A stretch of 17,050 bases of DNA, from contig JAGQVR010000029.1 in NCBI GenBank assembly GCA_020437875.1, positions 1-17,050 on the forward strand. Reading direction: 5' to 3'. Positions within the stretch are counted from its first letter, which is position 1; the number at the start of each line of letters is the position of its first letter. The position numbers and the translations under genes are program-made. Shown here piece by piece: positions 7,091 through 14,920 of the stretch. The notes under the pieces were generated by a model that made no database searches, had not been told where the DNA came from, and saw nothing but the letters and a program-made list of their open reading frames with translations. The stretch is from Flavobacteriales bacterium. Its GTDB lineage: Bacteria > Bacteroidota > Bacteroidia > Flavobacteriales_F > PHOS-HE28.

Positions 7091-8056
7091 ATGCGTCCGT
7101 CGCAGACATTCGGAGGATTCCTGACACCCGGCCCATTTGGTCCGGCCATACCTCTGGACCCGGCAGCTTTATTGCTTCCTGCGGGAAGAACATGCATCGC
7201 TACGGTGCTTCAAGTAATGAGGCCCCATCGCGTACATGTACCACATTTCGTGTGCGACTCGGTCACCCTGCCCATGCAGGTCTCAGGCACATCGGTCACC
7301 CGCTATCGTATCGGCGATGATCTATTGCCCGTCGAGCTTCCAGCATTGCGGTCAAACGAGATGCTGCTGATGATCGACTATTTCGGGCTGTGTGGGAAGA
7401 GCATCGCAGAGGTTGCTTCGGTCTGGGGCGACCGATGTATCGTCGACCGATCCCAGGCTTTCTTTTCAGGACCAGTGGCAGGCTGCTGGACCTTCAACAG
7501 TTCGCGGAAGTTCTTCGGAGTGCCAGATGGCGCACAGCTCTGGGGGCCCAAGTCTGTTCCGCCTCCTGAGCGGCGCTTCCTTAGGCCGGTAATCGACCAT
7601 CTGTTGCTCGGCTTGGCCGGAGCCCAAGCGGAAGGGCTTCCTTATCATCGTGCCAATGACGCCAACCTTCCTCTGGACCATCTTCGCGCGTCGCTTGTGT
7701 CTGAGCGATTGTTGGAGCGCGGGGCACGTGATGACGTCCGACGCATCCGAGAACGGAACTTCAAACTGCTCCATGCCCTGCTTGGACGGTTAAACATGCT
7801 CGACATCGGATCGGAGCCAGTGCCTGGTCCATTCCATTATCCCCTGCTTTTGCCGGCACCGATCGACCACAGGATGTTCCATGCAGCCGGGATATTCTGC
7901 CCGGTCCTATGGCCGGAGGTTCTCACGCGTCCTGGGGTGCCAGGGGAAGATGCTGACCGCGTTAAGCGGCTGCTGGCACTACCCCTCGACCAGCGCTATG
8001 ATGAGCGTCACATGGAAGCCCTTGCCGATAGGGTGCTGCTCATGCTAGATCAATGA
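7091..8056 (+). CDS. Atypical DegT/DnrJ/EryC1-like PLP-dependent protein
   Basis: The predicted 321-residue protein keeps the core of fold-type I sugar aminotransferases in a divergent form. AGRTCIATVL (31-40) is the phosphate-side helix, LMIDYFGLCGKSI (93-105) follows, VDRSQAFF (118-125) offers Asp119 for the pyridine nitrogen, and FNSSRKFFGVPDGA (135-148) offers Lys140 as the likely Schiff-base lysine. It is shorter than classic DegT enzymes (about 370). The usual HATKLFHT lysine motif of the other copies here is replaced by SRKFFGVPDG, so it belongs to a separate subfamily. The ATG at 7091, just before RPSQTFGGFL, is preferred over 6995 because the family core starts there. It is divergent from the WbqC-family gene, a pairing typical of glycan loci, which suggests work on the same sugar. 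Activity as an aminotransferase is not certain. Confidence 0.72.
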   Translation: MRPSQTFGGFLTPGPFGPAIPLDPAALLLPAGRTCIATVLQVMRPHRVHVPHFVCDSVTLPMQVSGTSVTRYRIGDDLLPVELPALRSNEMLLMIDYFGLCGKSIAEVASVWGDRCIVDRSQAFFSGPVAGCWTFNSSRKFFGVPDGAQLWGPKSVPPPERRFLRPVIDHLLLGLAGAQAEGLPYHRANDANLPLDHLRASLVSERLLERGARDDVRRIRERNFKLLHALLGRLNMLDIGSEPVPGPFHYPLLLPAPIDHRMFHAAGIFCPVLWPEVLTRPGVPGEDADRVKRLLALPLDQRYDERHMEALADRVLLMLDQ

Positions 8057-9140
8057 GTGGTATCCAAGGGTCCGCAGACCCGAATGATACGCTTGGCAAT
8101 GCGATCGCTCAACGCATCGCCTAGGTCATGGAACAACAGCAAACAACTGACCCGTTGCGCAAGGTCCTCGGACACCTGACAACGAGCAGGGTTCTGTAAA
8201 TAGGGCAACTCGGACAAGGAAGGGTAGAAATACCATAGGGGATGGATGTACCAGCCCCACAGCTCCTCCATGACGGTCCGAAGCTGGTCCTCATCAGCGA
8301 GCACTTAGGAATAGTAGGCATGGTTATACCGTTTGTCGGACCGTATTGAAGTGGAACTGTGCCAAGTGCTTTGAAAATGCCCCTCATAGCAATTTCATTG
8401 GCATTCCCTTCGCTCAAGAATGCGATCCATATATGGACGAACGGTCAGGCCAATGACCACATGCACCTCACTGCTATTACCGTCGCCCCCCCGTGAGGAA
8501 ATGACCATCGCTCATATGACCAAACGCGGGCAATAAACGAAGCCGTTGCATGACCTCAGGGTCCCCCGCCACTATATAACCACCTTCCACTGTGTGGAAC
8601 AGCTTCGTTGCATGGAAGCTGCAAGTAATCACGTACCCCCGACCGAGCAAGGGCTGCCTTATGCAATTGGTCCCTAATGCAGGTGCACAATCGAAGATCA
8701 GTTTCAGACGGTGCACTTAGCAATGCATTCTGACCGGTCCACCTCACATGGTATGCCATATATGATTGTCGCCAAGATAGCTGTGGTGTGCGGACGAATC
8801 CTCTCCAATACCTTTTCGGAATCTACACAGAACGTACGCGGATCCATATCTGCAAAGATCGAGGTGCAGTTCTCCAGAGGATTGCCTTGGTGGAGTCCAA
8901 ATACGAGAACGGCATCGTGATGATTTTGCCGGACAGGTCCAGCGACTTGATCGACAATTTCAGAGGGATGGTGCCATTGCCAACGAACAGGACTTCATTG
9001 GTACCGTGCCAGTAAGCAAGGGCCTTCTCCAACCGTTGTACCAGCTCCCCCTTGTTGGTCAGCTGACCGCTCGACAATATCCCCTCCAGCAAACGCTTAT
9101 AACCCCGGATAGGTGGGCGGAAACTCCGGGTAACTTGCAC
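8050..9140 (-). pseudogene. Decayed DegT/DnrJ-type sugar aminotransferase
   Basis: Fragments in three minus-strand frames align in order with the intact aminotransferase at 12894-14033. The N-terminus is TRSFRPPIRGYKRLLEGI, then LFVGNGTIPLKLSIK and KIITMPFSYLDSTKAILW. After a shift near 8880 come CTSIFADMDPRTF and HTTAILATIIYGIPCEV. After another near 8710 come LKLIFDCAPALG and SFHATKLFHTVEGGYIV, with the catalytic lysine, then DGHFLTG. The frame breaks again exactly at a G7 run (8486-8492); beyond it NSSEVHVVIGL is in the shifted frame. The tail RYNHAYYS, a TAA, then VLADEDQLRTVMEELW follows, and TGA ends it at 8050. At least three frameshifts plus stops make a functional product very unlikely. 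Its tail overlaps the end of the convergent PLP gene by seven bases. Confidence 0.88.
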
Positions 9141-9267
9141 CAGCTGCCCATCTTCCAGAAGATTGCTTACATCGACCGCCGAATGCCCTTCCTCCTGCAG
9201 GTACGGCCATTTGTGCCGAACATGGTTTCAAGGAGTAGCATGAAGTCAGTTGACCATTGCCATTCCC

Positions 9268-10206
9268 TCAGGCTCCGCGACAGACCTGGAGGAATAGTCG
9301 AATTTGTATGAGCGGACGCATAAGACTGTGAGGGGCTGCCTTCCACAGAGCCAGGGCCCACAAGCGCAAGGCCCGGGATCTCCCGCCTTCGCGCACGACA
9401 TGGCGCAGGTGGTCCCAGAGAACACGCTGTAAGGAAGCTGCGGGCCAATGGGAACAATGCCCACCGAGGCGCTCCCATATTACCATCCGTTGGAGATGCA
9501 ACGCCGAGCCGTGATGGAAATAATGTCTGGTTATCCCAGCCGCGTGCTTCCGATATACGCTCATCCGTCCATTGGCTTTCAACAAAGGCCCTTTGCAGGC
9601 AAGAAGGCCGAACAGGGCCATATCGAAGGAACCCACGCTCCTAGTCCATCTTGGCAGGTATTTCAGTTCAGGGATGGACCTGCAGACCAAACTGGAGATA
9701 TGGAATGGAGACCGTACGGAGGCGATGTTGTGTGAGTCAAACATCGGAGGAAGGGTCTCCCGGAAACTGCGGCCCTCGCTTTGGCCTTGTCCGTCGATAA
9801 CTTGAGTGGAGTGGTAGGAACCCACCGCCTCAGGATTGGCATCCAACAGAGCCACCTGCAGCTCCAACTTCCTTGTATCGCACCAACGATCATCACCTTC
9901 ACAAAAGGCCAAGTACCTTCCTCGTGCGGCGGCCATGAGGTCCATCAGATTGCGTCGCCCGGTGGGCACTCCATTCACGTGGATTACCCGACTGCGGTCA
10001 TTAAGGAACAGACGAATCCGGTCGGGATGGGAATCCCGGTACTTCATGCAAATCTCCCGTGTCCCATCGTTCGAGCCGTCCTCACCGATCAGCACCTCAC
10101 ACTCCTCGATTAGCGTTTGTTCAAGAATCGTGTCCAAGCACTCCTCGATGAAGGCTGCATGCCTGTAGGTAGGCACAAGGATGCTCAACGTAGGCAAGGC
10201 TATCAT
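9268..10206 (-). CDS. Glycosyltransferase family 2 (GT-A fold)
   Basis: The 312-residue product starts MIALPTLSILVPTYRHAAFI, a standard GT2 opening. IGEDGSNDGTREI (about 40-52) holds the UDP-binding Asp43, and LAFCEGDDRWCD (99-110) supplies the metal-binding acidic motif. A GYR/PRW-type acceptor region and SVYRKHAAGIT (around residues 225-235) follow. The C-terminus is basic and amphipathic with no clear membrane segments. The ATG overlaps the stop of the truncated aminotransferase by four bases (ATGA), so translation is coupled. It probably adds one sugar to the surface glycan from a nucleotide-sugar donor at the cytoplasmic face of the membrane. It is the only intact GT2 gene in the window. 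The next gene downstream is a pseudogene. Confidence 0.87.
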   Translation of the reverse strand: MIALPTLSILVPTYRHAAFIEECLDTILEQTLIEECEVLIGEDGSNDGTREICMKYRDSHPDRIRLFLNDRSRVIHVNGVPTGRRNLMDLMAAARGRYLAFCEGDDRWCDTRKLELQVALLDANPEAVGSYHSTQVIDGQGQSEGRSFRETLPPMFDSHNIASVRSPFHISSLVCRSIPELKYLPRWTRSVGSFDMALFGLLACKGPLLKANGRMSVYRKHAAGITRHYFHHGSALHLQRMVIWERLGGHCSHWPAASLQRVLWDHLRHVVREGGRSRALRLWALALWKAAPHSLMRPLIQIRLFLQVCRGA

Positions 10207-11012
10207 ACCATACTTAGTTCCAACGGTGCTCCGACGAAGGCCTCATCATAGCGCGCGCTTGACGCCTTGCGCTCGTCGATCTTGGTTTCCATGTAAGGCA
10301 GGACGGCCATGCCCATGGCCGCATGCAGCTCGCTCATCTTGGCGTTGATGCCCAAGCTGAAGTGCCGATCGCCGCTGTGGCCGAAGCTGCGCATGAGCCG
10401 GAGGGAGCGGTCCGTGGCCTCCTCATGCAGCACCACCGCGCCCCCCTCCACGGTGTGGAAGAGCTTGGTGGCATGGAAGCTGAGGGTGCTGGCATCGCCC
10501 CACTGCAGGATGCTGCGCCCCTTCCAGGTGACGTCGAAGGCGTGGGCCGCATCGTAGATCACCTTCAGGTCGTGCCGCTTGGCGATGGCATCGATCGCCT
10601 TCACGTCGCACGGGATCCCATAGACGTGGGTGGCCAGGATGGCGGTGACCTCCGGGGTGATGGCCGCTTCGATGAATCCGGGATCGATGCAGCCCGTGCG
10701 CGGGTCCACGTCCACGAACTCGGGCTCACAGCCCGCCGCCAGGATGGCGCTGGTGGTGGCCATATAACTGCACGGGGTGGTGATGACCCTACCAATGACC
10801 CCAAGCACCCGGATGGCCAGCTGCAGCGCCAGGGTGCCATTGGCCATGAGCCGCAGTTGCATTACCTGGAAGCGCAGACGAAGCACCTCCTCCAATTCCT
10901 GGTGGATTGGCCCCAGATTGGTGCGCACGTGGCTTGCATAGGCCTTGTCCAGCCAGTGCTGGTATTCGTCCCGCGGAGGCAAGAAGGTGCGGGTGACGCG
11001 GAGCGGTTCCAT
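10203..11012 (-). CDS. DegT/DnrJ/EryC1 aminotransferase lacking its C-terminal domain
   Basis: The 269-residue product has the whole PLP-binding large domain. VTRTFLPPRDEYQ starts it, and LMANGTLALQLAIR (55-68) is the glycine-threonine phosphate loop. VIYDAAHAFD (151-160) has the Asp that contacts the pyridine nitrogen, and LSFHATKLFHTVEGG (177-191) has Lys183 for the Schiff base. GINAKMSELHAAMG follows at 221-234. It ends abruptly after APLELSMV. The intact homologue at 12894-14033 runs about 100 residues further to form the small C-terminal domain, so this copy is truncated. The stop overlaps the GT2 start, which hints that a deletion joined the two genes. The ATG at 11012 fits the family start better than 11108. 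Without the small domain, normal sugar-nucleotide transamination is doubtful; it may be a pseudogene or have a changed role. Confidence 0.78.
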   Translation of the reverse strand: MEPLRVTRTFLPPRDEYQHWLDKAYASHVRTNLGPIHQELEEVLRLRFQVMQLRLMANGTLALQLAIRVLGVIGRVITTPCSYMATTSAILAAGCEPEFVDVDPRTGCIDPGFIEAAITPEVTAILATHVYGIPCDVKAIDAIAKRHDLKVIYDAAHAFDVTWKGRSILQWGDASTLSFHATKLFHTVEGGAVVLHEEATDRSLRLMRSFGHSGDRHFSLGINAKMSELHAAMGMAVLPYMETKIDERKASSARYDEAFVGAPLELSMV

Positions 11013-11174
11013 GCGATGACTCGGTGCGGTCCTTGGAACTGGCCCTTCGTCCGCTGGCCCGTTCGCCCCATCCGCCGCGACCACTGTTCCTCCTGCAAAG
11101 ATCGACATCTCATGGCGAACATGCCCACACCGCCCGGCCCCACCCTTCCGGCTGGCATCATTTGGTGCGGGAGG

Positions 11175-11409
11175 TCACAGCCGGAAAGCCCGACCCAGCA
11201 GCTCCTCCAGCTCCTGCTGCTACAGCGCAGAATAGGCGTCGCAGCGGGCCTTGAGCCCGGGTCTAAAGGTGCCTTGATATGGCCTTCGATTCGACCGGAA
11301 CGCAAAGGCCGCGTCCGGCATTTGCGACGGATCGAGCTCTTGCGCAAGGTGAGGCCTGAACATGCAGGATATACCCTCGCTTGCTGATACAGGAGAAGAG
11401 CAGGTTCAT
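11175..11409 (-). pseudogene. C-terminal remnant of a sulfotransferase
   Basis: Minus-strand fragments align with the end of the intact sulfotransferase at 14114-14920. An N-terminal scrap, NLLFSCISKRGYILHV, resembles LLVFGYSIFKERPREVV. After a frameshift near 11350 comes ELDPSQMPDAAFAF, then NRRPYQGTFRPGLKARCDAY, corresponding to NKRPYHATLPTGVRERCEAH. A TAG then replaces one codon, and QQELEELLGRAFRL corresponds to the terminal ALGRPFAY region before TGA at 11175. The PAPS-binding half is absent. It lies upstream of the truncated DegT gene in the same order as the intact sulfotransferase-DegT pair, suggesting an older copy of that module. Confidence 0.7.
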
Positions 11410-11446
11410 GGGGCTTTCGGCCTGACTACTGCTCACAAGTAGCGGC

Positions 11447-12565
11447 TCACCACTGATAGGTGGCCATGATATCATTGAGGACCTCCATACGTTTCACGAC
11501 CGTGAAGCCGCCGTTCTCTCGCAAAGACATGATGGCCCGGGCCGGTTTGATGAACGGTGGTTTCAGGACCACGCCATAGACCCCGAGATGACTGCTCTCG
11601 ATCAGATCGCCCGAGGCCAGCTCTGCATGCAGCGAAGTATGGCCCACATCGATCTACATGCAGGTGTAACCGCTCACCACTCAGTTCGCAGTGATGCCCT
11701 GCCGATCAGGGTGACGCGCCACATACAGCGACATGCCATTTTGTGGAAGTTGGGTTTCACATTATAGATGCTGCCGGTTGTTATTGTGCGATGGGCTTCT
11801 CCGACCTCCGTCACTACCGCCACCTTGCAGACGAAGTGCATAACAGCGCACCCCATACCGCGCTCCATGATCAGCTCGGGGCCATCAGAACGACCATAAC
11901 GTGCAGCCATCAGTCCGGCCACGGCTCGGCATAGGCGAACATGTCATGAAGCTGATAGGGCAGCCGTCTCGAAAGGCTGGCAGGCATTTTGCGCCCCCCC
12001 TCCTAAGTCGATATAGCCCGTCCTTGCTTCGGGAAACATCCGGTCCGCCATGGCGATAATCCGCCCAGTATGTTCGCGATACGAAGCAGCTGTGCGGTCG
12101 CCAGCAAGATGGCAATGGATGCCTGCCAGCGACACATTGTCCAAGCGCCCAAGCTAACCGATCAGCATCTCCGGGGTGTCGCTTTTCACGTCGATCCCGA
12201 ACCTTGACCTGGCCAGGCCGGGAAGTGGGAAGTTGAGCCGTGCCCCGATGCTGAAGGTCCGCTCCGGTACTTCCTGTGCAATGGCAACCACGCGCTCCGC
12301 CTCGTACAGGGAAACCATATTGAGCAGGGACTCGCCGAACAGGGCCACTCGCAGGAGTCGATCGTCGTTCACCGTGCAATTGATGATGATGCGTCGGGAT
12401 CGATCCCCAGTCGGATGGCAAGGTCATATTCCATCCCCGCGACCACCTCTGCATAGGCCGCTTCCGCACACAGGCGTAACAACGGCATATAGTTCGTCTT
12501 GTAAGAGTGGCCAACCGCGCTTCGCGAAAATGATCGGCAAATGATCATCTCAGCTAGCGGAGATT
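11447..12565 (-). pseudogene. Decayed PLP decarboxylase of the alanine racemase fold (Orn/DAP decarboxylase-like)
   Basis: Ordered fragments in all three minus-strand frames match a group IV-type decarboxylase. GHSYKTNYMPLLRL contains the PLP lysine, then AYAEVVAGMEYDLAIRLGI. After a shift near 12390 come INCTVNDDRLLRVAL and VSLYEAERVVAIAQ. A TAG near 12155 is followed by VSLAGIHCHLAGDRT and GYIDLGGG. The frame breaks at a G7 run (11994-12000), then RKMPASLSRRLPYQLHDMF. Another shift near 11920 gives GPELIMERGMG, FVCKVAVV and TTGSIYNVKPNFHKM. A final shift gives GVYGVVLKPPFIKPARAI and the end VLNDIMATYQW. A full gene would be about 370-400 residues. At least four frameshifts and an internal stop mean it is inactive. 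The original enzyme probably decarboxylated an amino acid or amino-acid-like glycan precursor; the substrate is unknown. Confidence 0.85.
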
Positions 12566-12893
12566 GGCCGCGTACGCTTACGTGTCCAGCGGTTAGCAGG
12601 AATCACCTACTTCGCTAAGGACCTTGCTCAGCGTGGCATGGTCAGGAATGATGGAATGTGACACGTTCGGGGTTGGGCCTTGCTTGTAGAGAACAAATCC
12701 CGAGGGAGTCATGTACGAAGATGGCATAATGACAAAATCTCTCGAAGCGTCTATAGGGGCTGATTGCCGTTGCTCAACACATTGCGTGCGCACCCTCCCG
12801 GACCTGGTGGGCATCTATAGTCGTAGGCAGGAAGACAACCGGCGATGTCCGCATCATGTCGGTAATCCTGGTCGCCCTGATTTCTACGAGCGT
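12566..12893. other. Unassigned decayed stretch between two PLP genes
   Basis: These 328 bases hold no supported gene. On the minus strand a 73-codon frame (12593-12814) contains SSYMTPSGFVLYKQGPTP and SIIPDHATLSKVLSEVGDS, which has protein-like composition but no family I recognise. A different frame just upstream reads MMRTSPVVFLPTTIDAHQV. Together they look like pieces of one further broken gene, possibly the missing start of the decarboxylase or a separate gene. This is inference, and a chance frame is not excluded. Confidence 0.4.
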
Positions 12894-14033
12894 TCAGGAC
12901 GATAGCACATCGGCGATCACCCCAGCCACCTCATCCGGCACACCCTCCTGGAGTTCATGGTACATGGGCAGACAGAGTACACGTGAGGCCAAGTTCTCTG
13001 CGGTCGGACAGGTCCCATCGAGCTGCACGTAGGGCAGCTCCGTGGTCGCCGGGCTGAAGTAGCGGCGTGGGTGGATGTCAATCGCGTCCAACGCCTCCCG
13101 AACGCTCATCATTGAGAGCTGGTCGCGGAACACCACAGGGAAGTAGCTGTGATTGTACCCATCGGAATCATCGACCCGGATCAGTTGCACGGGCAATCCG
13201 TCCAACACCCGGGCATAATGCGCCCACTGCGTCTTCCTGCGTGCCATGATCTCCTCGTAGTGGGGCAGGTTGGCAATACCCATGGCCGCATGGAACTCGC
13301 TGTTCTTCGCATTGATGCCCATGAGTTCGAAGGACTCCCCCCATTGGCCCATCTGGCGCATGCGCCGCAGCTTTTCCAGGAGCACGGGATCCTTGGTGTG
13401 AAGGCTGCCCCCCTCCACGGTCTGGAAGATCTTGGTCGCGTGGAAGCTGGTGGTGCTGATGTCCCCCCAATTCAGGATGTTGCGTCCCTTGTAGGTGGTA
13501 CCGAACGCGTGCGCTCCATCGTAGATCACCTTCAGGCCATGCCTGTCGGCAATGGCCTGGATCGCCTCCACGTCACAGGGTACCCCGTATACGTGCGTGG
13601 CCAGGATGGCGGAAGTTCGCGGGGTGATCCGCTCCTCGATGCGCGCCGGGTCGATGTTGAAGGTCTCCGGGTCGATGTCCACGAACACCGGAGTGCATCC
13701 CTCCCAGATGATGCTGATGGTGGTGACCGGATGCGTGAAGGCCGTCGTGATGATCTCTCCCTTGAGGTCGAGCGCCCGGATCGCGAGATGCAGCGCCAGC
13801 GTTCCGTTGGCCACGAACACGGGGCCTTGGATCCCGAAGCGCTCCTCCAAGGCCTTTTCGAACTCGGCCACCAGAGGTCCGTTGTTGGTCACCCAGCCCC
13901 GGTCCCAAACACCCCGCATCACCTCGATGAACTCCTCGAAGGGCGGCATGAACGGCTTGGTGACGGGCACAGGGCCGCGAAGGGGAGATGAAGTGTCCGC
14001 GTCCACTACAGGTTCTGGTTTGATGCTGCTCAT
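12894..14033 (-). CDS. DegT/DnrJ/EryC1 sugar aminotransferase (complete)
   Basis: The 379-residue protein has normal family length. VPVTKPFMPPFEEF (22-35) and GWVTNNGPLVAEFEKAL open the core, and FVANGTLALHLAIRAL (73-88) is the phosphate loop. ILATHVYGVPCDV follows, VIYDGAHAFGT (169-179) contains the pyridine-contacting Asp172, and SFHATKIFQTVEGG (196-209) contains Schiff-base Lys201. GINAKNSEFHAAMG comes next, and the small domain ends with HPRRYFSP and VLCLPMYHELQEGV, as in 4-keto or 3-keto sugar transaminases. The ATG at 14033 is chosen because the earlier in-frame ATG (14171) would add 46 residues overlapping the previous gene. It likely transfers an amino group from glutamate to a dTDP- or UDP-keto sugar. 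It follows the exporter-linked sulfotransferase by 80 bases and serves as reference for the two damaged copies nearby. Confidence 0.9.
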   Translation of the reverse strand: MSSIKPEPVVDADTSSPLRGPVPVTKPFMPPFEEFIEVMRGVWDRGWVTNNGPLVAEFEKALEERFGIQGPVFVANGTLALHLAIRALDLKGEIITTAFTHPVTTISIIWEGCTPVFVDIDPETFNIDPARIEERITPRTSAILATHVYGVPCDVEAIQAIADRHGLKVIYDGAHAFGTTYKGRNILNWGDISTTSFHATKIFQTVEGGSLHTKDPVLLEKLRRMRQMGQWGESFELMGINAKNSEFHAAMGIANLPHYEEIMARRKTQWAHYARVLDGLPVQLIRVDDSDGYNHSYFPVVFRDQLSMMSVREALDAIDIHPRRYFSPATTELPYVQLDGTCPTAENLASRVLCLPMYHELQEGVPDEVAGVIADVLSS

Positions 14034-14113
14034 CTCAGAAGGCAAGGGGGAGTGAAATGTCCGTTCAAAGATAGCTTCCCCGTGCACCCGATGGGCGGGT
14101 AAGGGGAACAGGG

Positions 14114-14920
14114 TCAATAGGCGAACGGCCTGCCCAGAGCGGTTTCCACCTCGCTCCTCCAGGCCGCACAATGGGCCTCGCAGCGCTCGCGGACCCCGGT
14201 CGGCAGGGTGGCGTGGTAGGGTCTCTTGTTGGCCTCGATGATATACGCCCGATCGGGCACCCCCTCGGGATCGAGCCCCAGGTGAGAAAGGACCTGGGCA
14301 ACCACTTCACGGGGCCGCTCCTTGAAGATGGAATACCCGAACACCAGCAGTCGTCCCTCCTCCAAGGCCCGAGCGTAGCGTTCCAACTGGGGCGCATAGT
14401 GCCCGGTGGCGAGGTAGCGTCTAGCCCTTTCCGCAGCCGTACCGGAGAGTTCCTCATCAATGGCCTGCTCGAACGACCGATGCTCCACCAAATGCTCTCT
14501 GCCGGGATGTCCAGCAAAATCGCGGAACATGTTCCAGGCGGAGAAGGCCCGATCCACGGGGTCTCGAAGCACGGCCACCAGCAGGGCCTCGGGAAAATGG
14601 CGCTGCAGCCGGCCGGCTGCTTCGGGGTGTTCCAGATAGCCCACCGTGGCCTCCAAGGTGAGGGGGGCCGGACCACGCAATGGTCGGATCGGGAAGCTGT
14701 CCAGATACTCCCGCATCCCCTTGGCGTAGGCTTTGTTAGAATTGAAGAAGTGCGGTTCCTTGACCTGCGGGGCCAGAATCCGGGGATGGGACCCCAACAT
14801 ACTGAACAGGGCCGAGGTGCCCGCCTTCTGCGCGCCGATGATGAACAGCCCCGGCCGCAGCCGCGGGCGCAGGGGTTCGGCCAGGCGCTTCAACCAGCGT
14901 TTAGCGGGGTGCTCTGCCAT
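14114..14920 (-). CDS. Sulfotransferase (PAPS-dependent, Sulfotransfer_1-like)
   Basis: The 268-residue product has the PAPS 5'-phosphosulfate loop FIIGAQKAGTSALFSML (26-42), the KEPHFF motif at 54-59 typical of heparan-type and bacterial glycan sulfotransferases, and the 3'-phosphate-binding AVLRDPVDRAFSAW at 116-129 with Arg119 and Ser127. The end NKRPYHATLPTGVRERC corresponds to the PAPS-contacting C-terminal region. ATG 14920 lies inside the end of the ABC ATPase gene, overlapping it by 31 bases; earlier starts give no family-like sequence. It probably sulfates the exported glycan or a lipid-linked precursor in the cytoplasm. The tight coupling to the exporter suggests the modification is part of chain completion. 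It belongs to a different subgroup from the sulfotransferase at 5208-6224. Confidence 0.88.
   Translation of the reverse strand: MAEHPAKRWLKRLAEPLRPRLRPGLFIIGAQKAGTSALFSMLGSHPRILAPQVKEPHFFNSNKAYAKGMREYLDSFPIRPLRGPAPLTLEATVGYLEHPEAAGRLQRHFPEALLVAVLRDPVDRAFSAWNMFRDFAGHPGREHLVEHRSFEQAIDEELSGTAAERARRYLATGHYAPQLERYARALEEGRLLVFGYSIFKERPREVVAQVLSHLGLDPEGVPDRAYIIEANKRPYHATLPTGVRERCEAHCAAWRSEVETALGRPFAY

Noticed and set aside
13149..13991. A 280-codon plus-strand open frame opposite the complete aminotransferase
   Set aside because: The minus strand encodes a full-length aminotransferase with all PLP motifs. The opposite product is histidine- and glycine-rich and resembles no family.
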